The notes under the pieces were generated by a model that saw only the letters and a program-made list of their open reading frames with translations, had not been told where the DNA came from and did no database searches. A program made the translations under genes and the position numbers. DNA of 64,000 bases from Chelativorans sp. AA-79 (lineage in GTDB: Bacteria; Pseudomonadota; Alphaproteobacteria; Rhizobiales; Rhizobiaceae): NCBI RefSeq assembly GCF_029457495.1, contig NZ_CP120361.1:1116001-1180000 (forward strand), given 5' to 3'. Within the stretch, counting starts at the first letter, position 1. Each line of letters opens with the position of its first letter. Shown here one piece after another: positions 34,197 to 42,945 of the stretch.

Positions 34197-35438
34197 ATGG
34201 CCGACCCCAAGCCGGATCGCGTCGTCATCATCAATGACCGGTCTGCCGCGATCGGCGGCGCGTCGAACCTGTCGATCCTGCTGCGCGAATCCTTGCGCGA
34301 AAGGGGTGTGTCGGTCACCTTCTTCGCGGGCGACAGGGCCGATCCGGCGGATGCCGAAGAAGACAGCATCAATCTCGGAGCACGGCCGCTGCTGGAGCGG
34401 GGCCGGCTCTCCGCCTTCGCCGGCGGCCTCTACAACGCGCCGGCCTACGAGGCCCTGAGCCGCTTCATCCGGGCTTCCGACACACCGTCCACCATCTACC
34501 ACCTGCACGGGTGGTCGAAGATCCTCTCCCCCGCCGTTTTCCGGGCGCTGGGCAGCGTTCGCGCGCGCACGGTCCTGCATGCGCACGATTATTTTCTCGT
34601 CTGCCCCAATGGCGGGTTCGTGAACTATCCCGGGCTCTCGGTCTGCAAGCTCGCGCCGATGTCCGTCGCCTGCCTCGCCACCCAATGCGACAAGCACGGC
34701 TTTCACCAGAAATTATGGCGCTCCACGCGCCACGCGCTGCGCCAGACGCTGTTCGACATCCGCCGCCGGCCGGCGCATATCGTCCTCGTGCATGATGCCA
34801 TGCGGAGCTATTTCGACCGGGCCGGGGTGGCGGGCGAACATATCGTCACCGTGCGGAATCCCGTCGAGCCCTTCCTGAGGGAGCCGGCCGATCCGGGCCG
34901 GTCCCGCGATTTCTTCTTCATCGGCCGGCTGGAGCCCGAAAAAGGCTTCGAGGACGCCGCCCGCGCCGCGCGCATGGCGAATGTCACCCTGCATGTCATC
35001 GGCGACGGCGCCGGGCGCGGTCTCCTGGAGAGGTACTATCCCGAAACCGTCCTGCATGGCTGGCGGAAGCGGGAGGAGATTGCGGAGCTCGTGCGGCATG
35101 CGCGCGCCGTGGTCGTCTCCTCGCGCGTGCCGGAGCCCTTCGGCCTGGCCGCGCTTGAAGCGCTCGGCAGCGGTATCCCGGTGATCCTCCCGTCCGAAGC
35201 GCTGCTCAGCCGCGAGATCGTCGAGGCGGATTGCGGCCTGAGCTTCAAATCGGGGGATGTCGAGGGGCTCTCGGCCGCCATGCGGGCGCTCGCAGATGAC
35301 GAGGAAGCGGCCTGCCGCATGGGGCGGAACGGCTTCCGCGAAGCCCGTCATATGGGCAACACGCCCGAGAGCTGGGCGGACGCCTTGATGAGCCTCTATG
35401 CCGGCGTGCTCGAACAGGCGCGGCTCGCCGCAGCCTGA
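34197..35438 (+). CDS. Glycosyltransferase family 4
   Basis: A 413-residue GT-B enzyme starting 2 bases after the preceding gene. The acceptor half has R-S-A-A-I-G-G-A-S-N-L-S-I-L-L and Y-H-L-H-G-W-S-K; the donor half has F-F-F-I-G-R-L-E-P-E-K-G-F-E-D-A, then the E-x7-E motif in V-P-E-P-F-G-L-A-A-L-E-A-L-G-S-G-I-P-V. A Cys-containing stretch (L-V-C-P-N-G-G-F, A-C-L-A-T-Q-C-D-K-H-G) is common in a GT4 subgroup acting in capsule and EPS clusters. Sugar specificity unknown. Confidence 0.86.
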   Translation: MADPKPDRVVIINDRSAAIGGASNLSILLRESLRERGVSVTFFAGDRADPADAEEDSINLGARPLLERGRLSAFAGGLYNAPAYEALSRFIRASDTPSTIYHLHGWSKILSPAVFRALGSVRARTVLHAHDYFLVCPNGGFVNYPGLSVCKLAPMSVACLATQCDKHGFHQKLWRSTRHALRQTLFDIRRRPAHIVLVHDAMRSYFDRAGVAGEHIVTVRNPVEPFLREPADPGRSRDFFFIGRLEPEKGFEDAARAARMANVTLHVIGDGAGRGLLERYYPETVLHGWRKREEIAELVRHARAVVVSSRVPEPFGLAALEALGSGIPVILPSEALLSREIVEADCGLSFKSGDVEGLSAAMRALADDEEAACRMGRNGFREARHMGNTPESWADALMSLYAGVLEQARLAAA

Positions 35439-35673
35439 GCCGCCGGGCTTGTCCTCGATGCCTAACACTTTCGGATACGAAGCGGGAAAGATGCGGCCGG
35501 GGGTCGGCAGCGTGGCGTGGGCACGCCGTCGGAGGAGTAATGGAGTTAGCGCGGCGCATCGAAATATCTGTGCTGATAACCCAATAGAATTATAGGCGCA
35601 CACCCGGGCCCGCGATAATATTTCATCCGTAGCTGACGACGCGGTCGGCGGGGATAATCATTGGGGATCGCCT

Positions 35674-36351
35674 ATGCTTTCTGCGCTAGACGGCGCGGTT
35701 CGTGATTCGGTTCGTTCACGTATCCGGAATAGAAGAAGTATCGGCGATGTCGCGAAGGTCTTGATCGACTTTATTGCTTCTTTTTTTGCTCTTGTTTTCC
35801 TTGCTCCCGCGATCGGCGTCATATGTGTTCTTCTATTGCTCCAGGACGGCCGGCCTCTGATCTATCGCCACAAGCGGATCGGCCGGGACGGACGGGTGTT
35901 CGACTGTTTCAAGTTCCGCACGATGCGGCGTGACGCCGACAAGGTCCTGCAGGAGCTCCTGCAGGCCGACGAAGCGGCGAACCGCGAATGGAAGGCCTAT
36001 CGCAAGCTGCGCCGCGATCCGCGCATCCATCCCCTCGGGCAGTTCCTGAGGGTCACCAGCCTGGACGAGATCCCGCAATTCCTCAATGTCCTGCGGGGGG
36101 AGATGAGCATTGTCGGTCCGCGGCCCGTGGTGGAGGAGGAACTTGCGCTCTACGGCGACCGCGCCCACTGCTACCTGTCGCTCACGCCCGGCATCACGGG
36201 CCTCTGGCAGGTCTCCGGGCGCAACGATACCTCCTATGACGATCGTGTGGAGCTCGATGCGCGCTACCACGCCACCCGTTCGTTCTCGCTCGACGTCTGG
36301 ATCATGTGGCGTACGGTCGGCGTGCTTCTCCTCCAGCGCAACGGCCGCTGA
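35674..36351 (+). CDS. exoY: Undecaprenyl-phosphate sugar-1-phosphate transferase, ExoY-like
   Basis: A 225-residue bacterial sugar transferase, the initiating enzyme that puts the first sugar phosphate on undecaprenyl phosphate. One membrane helix (about 30-52, K-V-L-I-D-F-I-A-S-F-F-A-L) precedes the catalytic part: H-K-R-I-G-R-D-G-R-V-F-D-C-F-K-F-R-T-M, then L-R-V-T-S-L-D-E-I-P-Q-F and G-E-M-S-I-V-G-P-R-P, and T-P-G-I-T-G-L-W-Q-V-S-G-R. The short form without extra N-terminal helices is the ExoY type (galactose-1-phosphate in Sinorhizobium); the sugar here is not proven. It lies behind a 235-base AT-richer gap and probably has its own promoter. Confidence 0.9.
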   Translation: MLSALDGAVRDSVRSRIRNRRSIGDVAKVLIDFIASFFALVFLAPAIGVICVLLLLQDGRPLIYRHKRIGRDGRVFDCFKFRTMRRDADKVLQELLQADEAANREWKAYRKLRRDPRIHPLGQFLRVTSLDEIPQFLNVLRGEMSIVGPRPVVEEELALYGDRAHCYLSLTPGITGLWQVSGRNDTSYDDRVELDARYHATRSFSLDVWIMWRTVGVLLLQRNGR

Positions 36352-36357
36352 AAGGGC

Positions 36358-36510
36358 TCAGCGGATGAAGGCGATCAGGATGGCGATCCAGAACAGAAAG
36401 CAAAACAGGATAACGAGCCAGCGCGCGACGATCCTGGGGCTCAGGGATTTAACCGACCATGTGGGGAAGATGCGCCCCAGCAGTCTTTCCTTGCCCAGTT
36501 CCCGCGCCAT
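36358..36510 (-). CDS. Possible small single-helix membrane protein
   Basis: A 50-residue frame ending in one hydrophobic helix (W-L-V-I-L-F-C-F-L-F-W-I-A-I-L-I-A-F) with positive charges before it (R-I-V-A-R). The frame is open to 36600. It converges on the ExoY-like gene with a 6-base gap. The tail-anchored look supports it, but there is no clear ribosome site and I know no homologue, so it may be spurious. Confidence 0.35.
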   Translation of the reverse strand: MARELGKERLLGRIFPTWSVKSLSPRIVARWLVILFCFLFWIAILIAFIR

Positions 36511-36760
36511 TCTCTCAGGATCCGAGCTGGGGGCTGTGCCTGCGGGCCGCGTGGCCCGGGCGCATGCCTCTTGCCGAGGCGGTTGACCACCATGCTTCAC
36601 GTCTCGGGGTGCGGCGTCTCATACGGCGGCTTTCGAAGCTTTCCTCGCGTCGACGGGGCACGAATCACCGTCAACCTGCGGCAGAATCTAGCCGATGAAC
36701 AGGCAACCGTGAATACAGGGGGGCCGGGGAAGCCTGTGGACACCCGGACAAGGAGCGGGA

Positions 36761-38287
36761 ATGGTGGCTGATACGGACCGGCTGGCGGGGGAGCGGGCGC
36801 CGAGGCGCGGGTTCTCCCTGCGCATTCCTTCCATCATCGGGAGCGGCCTCTGGGCGCTTTCTGCAAAGCTCGTCTCCCAGGTGGCGCAGCTTGCCACCTT
36901 CATCATCGCAGCGCATGTGCTCACGCCGGCGCAGTTCGGCTTCTTCGCCTTCAGCTCGGCCATCGCCGTCTTCCTCGTCATGCTGTCCGAAGGGGGGTGG
37001 GCCGAATTCGTGATGAAATCGGCGGAAGGGGAAGCCCGGCTGGATCAGATCGCCAGCATGTCGCTCGTCAGCGGGCTTTTGTTCATGACCGTGGGGCTTG
37101 CCGCTGCCGACGTGCTTTACGAGGTCTTCGCCATGAGATGGGAAGCCTCGCTCCTTGCGCTCTTCTCCTGCTGGATTCTGCCCTCCGCGCTCACAACGGT
37201 CTATGACGGCGTGCTGGTCCACCGCGGACGACTGCGCCAGCAGGCGATGATCCGCATCGCCGCCGAGGCGGTCGGCCTTGTCGTCGCGGTCTTCGGGCTG
37301 CGCGCGGGCTGGAATGTCTTCGCCCTCGTGGCGGGCCGCCTCGTGATGCAACTCGTCATCCTGTCGGGCTCCGTGGCCGCGATCGGCTTCCTCGGGCTTG
37401 CCAGGCCTTCCGGGCCGGTTTTGCGGGATGTGCTGAAGTTTTCGCGGCAGATCATCTTCAACCGCCTCATCGTCTTTCTCCGCTCCTATTCGGGAACGCT
37501 TGCCGTCGGCGGCTTTCTCGGCCTCGCCGAGGCCGGGTATTACCGGGCGGCCGAGCGCATCGTGGCGGCCTTCTCCGAACTCATCGGCGAGCCGGCCCGC
37601 ATGCTCGGCTGGATCGTCTTCCGCCGCGCCCGGGAGGAGCAGGAACAGGCGCCGGAAGGGGGAGACCCGATCGCGCGGGCCGGCGGCACGCTCTTCCCGG
37701 CGCTCATCGCCGTCGCCGCGCCGGCCTATCTGGGGCTGGCGATCGTCTCCGACACCTTTGTCGAGATCGCATTGGGCGAAGCCTGGAAGCCGGCGGCGCT
37801 CCTGGTCGGCATCCTTGCGGCGAAGCAGTTCCTGCTGGCGCCGAGCTATATGTCCGAGCCGCTGCTGTCCATCCGCGGCAAGCTGCGCGCCCTTGCGCCG
37901 GTGTCGCTTCTCAATGCGATGGTTTCAGTGGGGCTGATCCTCCTGCTCTCCTCCTTCGGCGTCGTCGCCGTGGCGCTCGGGCAATGCCTTGCCGCCGCCA
38001 TCGCCCTTGCCACCTCCATCTGGCTGCAGCAGCGCCATGGCGGGGTGGACTGGCTGCGGATCGCGCGGAGCAGCGCCCTTCTCCTGGTGGCGATCGCGGC
38101 GATGATGGCGGCCGTCTTCTATCTGGGCCGGGTCGCCGGCTCCCTGGAGTTGCGCCCGATCTTTGCATTCGCGATTCAGGTGGCCGCCGGCGCGATCGTC
38201 TATCTGGCGGCCGTCCTGATGCTTTGGAAGTTCGCCGGCCTGGCCTGGCTGAGCTGGCCCCGGAGGCACATCGATGACCCTGCCTGA
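36761..38287 (+). CDS. Polysaccharide flippase (Wzx/MATE-like, oligosaccharide translocase)
   Basis: A 508-residue membrane protein with 12 or more predicted helices, starting near residue 20 (I-P-S-I-I-G-S-G-L-W-A-L-S-A-K-L) and typical of the polysaccharide biosynthesis (MVF/PST) family. AAGGAG lies 5 bases before ATG 36761. The family flips lipid-linked repeat units across the inner membrane before polymerisation, so it is the Wzx partner for the Wzy-like polymerase gene at 59381. It overlaps the methyltransferase gene by 14 bases. Confidence 0.87.
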   Translation: MVADTDRLAGERAPRRGFSLRIPSIIGSGLWALSAKLVSQVAQLATFIIAAHVLTPAQFGFFAFSSAIAVFLVMLSEGGWAEFVMKSAEGEARLDQIASMSLVSGLLFMTVGLAAADVLYEVFAMRWEASLLALFSCWILPSALTTVYDGVLVHRGRLRQQAMIRIAAEAVGLVVAVFGLRAGWNVFALVAGRLVMQLVILSGSVAAIGFLGLARPSGPVLRDVLKFSRQIIFNRLIVFLRSYSGTLAVGGFLGLAEAGYYRAAERIVAAFSELIGEPARMLGWIVFRRAREEQEQAPEGGDPIARAGGTLFPALIAVAAPAYLGLAIVSDTFVEIALGEAWKPAALLVGILAAKQFLLAPSYMSEPLLSIRGKLRALAPVSLLNAMVSVGLILLLSSFGVVAVALGQCLAAAIALATSIWLQQRHGGVDWLRIARSSALLLVAIAAMMAAVFYLGRVAGSLELRPIFAFAIQVAAGAIVYLAAVLMLWKFAGLAWLSWPRRHIDDPA

Positions 38288-39101
38288 CATGCTCGCGCGG
38301 CCCCGCCCGCGTCCGCTGCCGAAGCTTGCCAAGGCCGGCATGCGGATGTCGCTGGTTCCGCTTCGGGTGATCCGGGGGAGGCTGCGTTATCTCTCGCCTT
38401 TCCCGCGCCGGTTCTCCGGAGCCTATCCCTCCCACGCCGAGGCGTTGCGGGCCGCCTCGCGCCGGGGCGTGGCGGGGTATGATCACGACGAGGTCGCCGA
38501 CGTGGCTTTCGAGAAGATGTGCCAGGTCGCGCCATGGGACTATCCCGTTCTCTTCTGGCTGCGCCGCCTTTCGGGCGAGGTCGTCTCGCTCGTGGATGCG
38601 GGTGGCCATATGGGCACCAAGTACCGGGCTTTCTTCGACCTCCTGCCGGTTTCGCCCGATCTGCGCTGGACCGTCTATGACGTGCCGGCGGTCGTGCGCG
38701 CCGGCCGTCGCCGTGCGGAGGCGGACGGCCTCCAGGGGCTCGAATTTGTCGAGCGCCTGGAGGATGCGGATGCCGCCGATCTCTTTCTCGGGTCGGGGCT
38801 CCTGCAATATCTGGACGTTCCCCTTCCCGATCTCCTCCGCCGCATGCGCCGGCTGCCGCGCCATCTCCTTCTCAACAAGGTGGCGCTGCGCGCGGGGCCG
38901 GGCGTGGTCACGCTCGAGCGGATCGGCACGGCGCTGGTTCCCTACCAGATCAGGAACGAGGCGGATTTCCTGCGCGAGGTGGAGACGCTCGGCTATGTCC
39001 TCGTCGACCGCTGGCATATCCCGTCGCTTTCGCATGTGATCGAAACGCATCCGGAACTCGGTGCGAGCAGGAGCGAGGGCTTCTATTTCCGGCTGCGCTG
39101 A
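38274..39101 (+). CDS. Methyltransferase-like protein, TIGR04325 type
   Basis: A 275-residue protein with a SAM-binding-like core: L-V-D-A-G-G-H-M-G-T-K-Y-R-A-F-F (motif I), L-R-W-T-V-Y-D-V-P-A-V-V-R-A-G (motif II) and L-F-L-G-S-G-L-L-Q-Y-L. This combination marks a small family of putative methyltransferases found in polysaccharide and LPS clusters (TIGR04325); no reaction has been shown that I know of. The start lies inside the flippase gene with GGAGG 8 bases upstream. It may methylate a sugar of the polymer. It is the last plus-strand gene before the 721-base gap. Confidence 0.75.
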   Translation: MTLPDMLARPRPRPLPKLAKAGMRMSLVPLRVIRGRLRYLSPFPRRFSGAYPSHAEALRAASRRGVAGYDHDEVADVAFEKMCQVAPWDYPVLFWLRRLSGEVVSLVDAGGHMGTKYRAFFDLLPVSPDLRWTVYDVPAVVRAGRRRAEADGLQGLEFVERLEDADAADLFLGSGLLQYLDVPLPDLLRRMRRLPRHLLLNKVALRAGPGVVTLERIGTALVPYQIRNEADFLREVETLGYVLVDRWHIPSLSHVIETHPELGASRSEGFYFRLR

Positions 39102-39429
39102 TGACGCACCGGCACCCGCCGTCGCATTCAGCGCCATCCCACGAGCACGGAAACCGCTTCAAACGGGAATGGAATTCGCCCCTCCAGAATCTTTTTGCGA
39201 CGCCAACCCTCTGTTCCCACTCGCTATTCTCTGTTTCGCCACTCGCTCGTCGCACTGTTTTTCTCCCCACCGCCTCCGCCCGGTTTATTCTTTCCCCATC
39301 GCTCTCGCGGGAACCGGATGCGCACCGGGTGTTCGGGAGGGCGGCGGAAACCTCCCTCCCCAGGATCGGAACCCGGGGATCCGAGGGCCCGCGACAGGCC
39401 GGCGGTGCCGGGGCGGTGGGTGACAGACG
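39102..39429 (+). other. Upstream half of a 721-base gene-free gap
   Basis: Behind the methyltransferase gene there is a pyrimidine-rich stretch (39185-39300, with TTTTT runs and TTTATTCTTTCCCC) and then GC-rich sequence. A 118-residue frame begins at a TGATG overlap with the methyltransferase stop, but its composition does not look like protein. This part may carry the promoter for the structured element that follows. Confidence 0.4.
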
Positions 39430-39621
39430 CCGTTTCCGGAAAAACGGATGCTGGTGAGAGACGGCATCGCGGAAACCGCGGAGAAGCCGCTAGGGCTCTC
39501 CTTCGGCCCGGCAGAGACCACCCCCTTCATTGGGTGCAGCCGGGAAGGAGAAGGGTCCGAGTGATCGGCCGAGGTCGGGACAGACTCCGGCGGGGCGCAT
39601 TGGGAGCGCCTTTTTAATTTT
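39430..39621 (+). ncRNA. Candidate structured RNA ending in an intrinsic terminator
   Basis: Four consecutive helices can be drawn. CCGTTT/AAACGG (39430-39447). A nested stem GAGAG-CGGC-CGCGG with loop AAA and CCGCG-GCCG-CTCTC (39456-39500). A second nested stem CCCGGC-CACCC with GGGTG-GCCGGG (39507-39544). A terminator stem (39594-39610) with a T-tract. All stems are perfect, and loops are short. No coding frame fits. It does not match the cobalamin, FMN, TPP, glycine, guanidine-I or SAM-II patterns I know. It could be a small RNA or a long structured 3' end of the polysaccharide mRNA. Confidence 0.55.
39594..39621 (+). terminator. Intrinsic terminator
   Basis: GGCGC (39594-39598), loop ATTGGGA, GCGCC (39606-39610), then TTTTTAATTTT. 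This is a textbook rho-independent terminator for plus-strand transcription. It ends either the polysaccharide operon that closes at 39101 or a small RNA made from the preceding 200-300 bases. It also shields the convergent GMC oxidoreductase gene. Confidence 0.85.
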
Positions 39622-39822
39622 GTGGCGTGAACAGTGCGCCCCGCTTCCCAAATTCTCTGCAATGGCCAGACGCGAAAGCGGGCGTGGCAATGGTGAGGCA
39701 CGGCTTGAAACCCGGATCACGGAAGGGGCGCGATGCATGAAGATCGAAGTCAGCGCCGCGCGCCTCGCCTGCAAGCTTTCCGAAAGACGCGATGGCATGC
39801 GCGAACGATGCGCCGGATGCGC

Positions 39823-41499
39823 CTACGAAACAGCCTCCGCCCTTGCCGGCGGTCGCGGCGCGTCCATGAACCGCGCCTTCAGGTGATCGGCCAGGCGGAT
39901 GGCGAGCGCCACGATCATCAAGGTCGGGTTGGCGTGGCCCGGTGTGGGGAACACGGAGCTTCCGGCCACATAGAGCCCCTCGATCCCGAAGACCGCGGCG
40001 TTCCCGTCGACCACGCCCGTCGTGGGATCGCGCCCCATGCGGGTCGTCCCGGCGGGATGCGCCATGTCGCTGAAAGCGGCGCCCGCCGGATCGTCGCGGA
40101 GTATCCAGCCGGCCAGACGAGGCTCGGGCAGCCCGAGGCGCTGGAACTCGCCCGACATCGATTGGCCGAGCCGCATCACGCTCCTGATTTCCTGCGCCGA
40201 GATCCGCCAGTCCACCCGCGCCAGCGGCATGTCCAGCACATCGCGGCGGGAGGACAGCGTCACACGGCTTTCGCGGTCCGGCCGCTGTTCGACCATGGTG
40301 TCGAACCGCAGCGCTTCCAGCTTGCGCGGCAGGCCGCGTTTCAGCACCAGCCGGCGGTGAAGCCCGGCCGCAAGCAGGCCCGGCGACGACAGGGCCTCGA
40401 AGGCGTGCCGCAGGCGCTTGCCGCCGCGGCTGCGCCGCAGCCGCTTGAGCGCCAGCCACGGGTCCGACGCGGCCAGTTCCTGGACGGGGTAAGCCGCGCA
40501 GTTGAGCAGGCTTTCCCGTTCCTGCAACTGCGGGCTCAGCGCCATGCCGCGCAGATAGAAGCGGGTCGGCCGCCCCTCTGCGAGGCCGAAGAAGCCGAAA
40601 TGCCGGGCCACGGCCGCGGCCTCGCCGGGCCCGAAACGGGCGATGACGGCGCGGGGATGGTCTGCCAGATAGCGCCCGACGAGGTCCCGGTCGTTCCCGA
40701 TGCCGCCCGAGGCGAGGAGCAGGCGCGCATTTTCGATACCGCCGGCGCACAGGACCACTCTCGCCGCCCGCACGCGCGCATGGCTGCCGTCGAGCGCGCG
40801 GATGTTCAGGGATGTGACCCGTCGCCGCGCCCGGTCGGTGTTGATGCGAGTCACGGTCGCATGCGTCACGACTTCGATATTGGCGGCGTCGATCTTCCTG
40901 ATCTCGTCGGCGAAGCGGAGCGGAGCCCCGGGGCGCTCGCGGGAATGGCTGAATTGCCAGAAGAAGGGGCGCAGCCGGTCACGGTCGAGCTTCAGATCCG
41001 CCGGCCGGGAGCGGAGCAGGGTGTGCAGCCGGTCGTCGTAGAGGTTCGGACCGAGATTGAGCAGGGTCCCCGCGCGGTCGAGCGCGTCCGAGAGGGTTTC
41101 GCGTGTAAAGGGCCAGCCGGAACCCGGAACCCACGGGCGTTCGGCGAAGTCGATCTCGTCGAAGGCCGCGCATTTGCCGACCCAGGTGTGTGTGCTCCCG
41201 CCGATTGCCCGGTTGCGCAGCTCGAAGGCGGGCACGTCGTTCAGCCAGGAAAGCTCGTCGGAATAGCCGCGGCCAGGAGCCGCGCCACGGTCCAGCGGCT
41301 CGCCGATCCGTTCCACCGCGTTCAGCGCCTGCGCCTGCGGCTCGAGGTCATACCCGCCGCTTTCCAGCACCAGCACGTGGATCCTGGTGCCGGCGAATTC
41401 GCGCGCGATCGCCAGGCCTGCAGGACCGGCGCCGATGATGGCCAGATCCGCCTGCAATGCAGTACCCGCAGGCATGGACCGCAAATCGTGGATTTTCAC
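39823..41499 (-). CDS. GMC-family FAD oxidoreductase
   Basis: A 558-residue flavoprotein. The FAD-binding fold starts L-A-I-I-G-A-G-P-A-G-L-A-I-A-R-E-F, and the C-terminal GMC domain closes with S-S-V-F-P-T-P-G-H-A-N-P-T-L-M-I-V-A-L-A-I-R-L-A, whose His is the usual catalytic base. A mid-protein motif A-G-T-T-R-M-G matches the family (H-P-A-G-T-T-R-M-G). The family oxidises alcohols such as sugars, choline or sterols. It lies between the polysaccharide genes and the NRPS region and is divergent from the DegT aminotransferase, so a pair that oxidises a sugar alcohol group to a ketone and then aminates it is conceivable; this is inference. Confidence 0.85.
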   Translation of the reverse strand: MKIHDLRSMPAGTALQADLAIIGAGPAGLAIAREFAGTRIHVLVLESGGYDLEPQAQALNAVERIGEPLDRGAAPGRGYSDELSWLNDVPAFELRNRAIGGSTHTWVGKCAAFDEIDFAERPWVPGSGWPFTRETLSDALDRAGTLLNLGPNLYDDRLHTLLRSRPADLKLDRDRLRPFFWQFSHSRERPGAPLRFADEIRKIDAANIEVVTHATVTRINTDRARRRVTSLNIRALDGSHARVRAARVVLCAGGIENARLLLASGGIGNDRDLVGRYLADHPRAVIARFGPGEAAAVARHFGFFGLAEGRPTRFYLRGMALSPQLQERESLLNCAAYPVQELAASDPWLALKRLRRSRGGKRLRHAFEALSSPGLLAAGLHRRLVLKRGLPRKLEALRFDTMVEQRPDRESRVTLSSRRDVLDMPLARVDWRISAQEIRSVMRLGQSMSGEFQRLGLPEPRLAGWILRDDPAGAAFSDMAHPAGTTRMGRDPTTGVVDGNAAVFGIEGLYVAGSSVFPTPGHANPTLMIVALAIRLADHLKARFMDAPRPPARAEAVS

Positions 41500-41766
41500 T
41501 TCCCGCCCCGCCGTTCCTTTTCGGCGATAGTAACAAAGAACAGTTTCCTTCCGAACTCAGCCGAATTCCCTAGAGAGAGCGGTCGGCTAGTATTTTCGGC
41601 CATGCGGGTTAGATCAGGTGGAAAGTGGATTAGATCATTGGCTTATTTGTATAACTGCTCCTGCCGCAATAGGCTCAATGAACAAAGCTTGGGTTTCGAA
41701 TGCGGGGATGTTCTCGCCGGCTCGCCGGCCGGTATTCATTTCCCGCGCAGATCGGGAAGTCCGGGG

Positions 41767-42945
41767 ATGGCGAGAGTTGGTTTGCGGGAATGGCTGGCGG
41801 TCGGGCGTGTGATCGCGACGGGACATCTGGCCCGCTATGGCGGCGTGGGCGACGGGCCGTTGACGCGGTTCGAGGCTGCCTATTCGCAGAAGTTCGGTGT
41901 CAAGCACACGCTGGCCACGAGCAGCGGCACCGGGGCGCTCATCTCGGCTTTGGCCGCCGCCGGCATCGGGCCGGGCGACGAGGTATTGGTGCCGGCCTAC
42001 ACGTGGATCGCCACCGCCGCTGCACCGCTTGCCGTCGGTGCAGTGCCTGTCCTGGTCGACATCGACGAGACGCTGACCATGGATCCCGCCGATATCCTGC
42101 GCAAGATCACGCCCCGCACGCGTGCCATCCTGCCCGTGCACATGGCCAACATGGTCTGCGACATGGACAGGATCATGGAGATCGCGCGCGAGCACGGGCT
42201 CCTCGTGATCGAGGATGCCTGCCAGGCCGTGGGCGTCAGCTACAAGGGCCGGCGCGTCGGCACGATCGGCGATGTGGGCGCCTACAGCTTCAACCAGTTC
42301 AAGAACATCAATGTGGGGGAGGGTGGGGCGGTCGTCACCAATGACGACCGCTATTATGCGCGCGCCCGGATGTATCACGACGTGGGCGCCATCTTCCGCG
42401 GCCATCTCGACAACGAGAACGAGCCGCATTTCTTCGGGGTGAACTACAAGGCGAGCCAGATCCAGGGGGCGATGCTCAACGTGCAACTCGCCAAGCTGGA
42501 TCCGATGCTCGCCCGCATGCGGGCGCGCTACCGCGTGATGACGCGGATCCTCGAAGGCTCCCAGACGTTCAGGATCGGCCCGCACAACGATGCCGGGAAC
42601 GCCGTCGGGCTGCACGTGATCTTCGACACGGCGCAGGAGGCGGCAGGATTCGCTGCCGGTCACAAACGCGGCGTCTACCGGCTCTACGATTCCAGTCGCC
42701 ACGTCTACACCAACTGGCTGCCGGTGCTCGAGCAACGGGCCCCGCATCCGCGGATGAACCCGTTCGCATGGACCTCCACCAGGGTCGAGTACACGCCGGA
42801 CATGTGCGCGCGCACGCTCGACATCCTGCAGCGCACCTGCCGCATCAGCCTCGGCGAGAACTATCCCCTGCCGCTGATGGCCTTCCTGGCACGGCGGATG
42901 GCAAGCGGAAACGGCCCCGCGCGGCAGGTCTCCTATGCGGTATAG
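41767..42945 (+). CDS. DegT/DnrJ/EryC1-family aminotransferase
   Basis: A 392-residue PLP enzyme. Motifs: T-S-S-G-T-G-A-L-I-S-A-L, G-D-E-V-L-V-P-A-Y-T-W, V-I-E-D-A-C-Q-A-V-G (cofactor Asp) and Y-S-F-N-Q-F-K-N-I-N-V-G-E-G-G with the PLP lysine. The family aminates keto-sugars or makes AHBA-type units. The frame is open far upstream, but that part only runs antisense to the oxidoreductase; ATG 41767 has GGGAAG 7 bases before it and starts the recognisable domain. It overlaps the phosphopantetheinyl transferase gene by 11 bases. No nucleotide-sugar genes are adjacent, so the substrate is open. Confidence 0.85.
   Translation: MARVGLREWLAVGRVIATGHLARYGGVGDGPLTRFEAAYSQKFGVKHTLATSSGTGALISALAAAGIGPGDEVLVPAYTWIATAAAPLAVGAVPVLVDIDETLTMDPADILRKITPRTRAILPVHMANMVCDMDRIMEIAREHGLLVIEDACQAVGVSYKGRRVGTIGDVGAYSFNQFKNINVGEGGAVVTNDDRYYARARMYHDVGAIFRGHLDNENEPHFFGVNYKASQIQGAMLNVQLAKLDPMLARMRARYRVMTRILEGSQTFRIGPHNDAGNAVGLHVIFDTAQEAAGFAAGHKRGVYRLYDSSRHVYTNWLPVLEQRAPHPRMNPFAWTSTRVEYTPDMCARTLDILQRTCRISLGENYPLPLMAFLARRMASGNGPARQVSYAV

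Noticed and set aside
39101..39457. A 118-residue frame starting at a TGATG overlap with the methyltransferase stop
   Set aside because: The overlap looks like coupling, but the translation is Ser/Pro/Arg-rich with no structure and runs into the structured RNA region.
39430..39621. Assignment of the structured element to a known riboswitch
   Set aside because: A CTAGGG and a GGTCCGAG stretch recall the guanidine-I riboswitch, but spacing and the remaining conserved blocks are absent. Cobalamin, FMN, TPP, glycine and SAM-II patterns also do not fit.
39733..41766. A plus-strand open frame continuous with the DegT gene, giving a 1070-residue protein
   Set aside because: This part runs antisense to the well-supported GMC oxidoreductase and has an Arg/Pro-rich composition. 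The recognisable aminotransferase begins at 41767 with a ribosome site.
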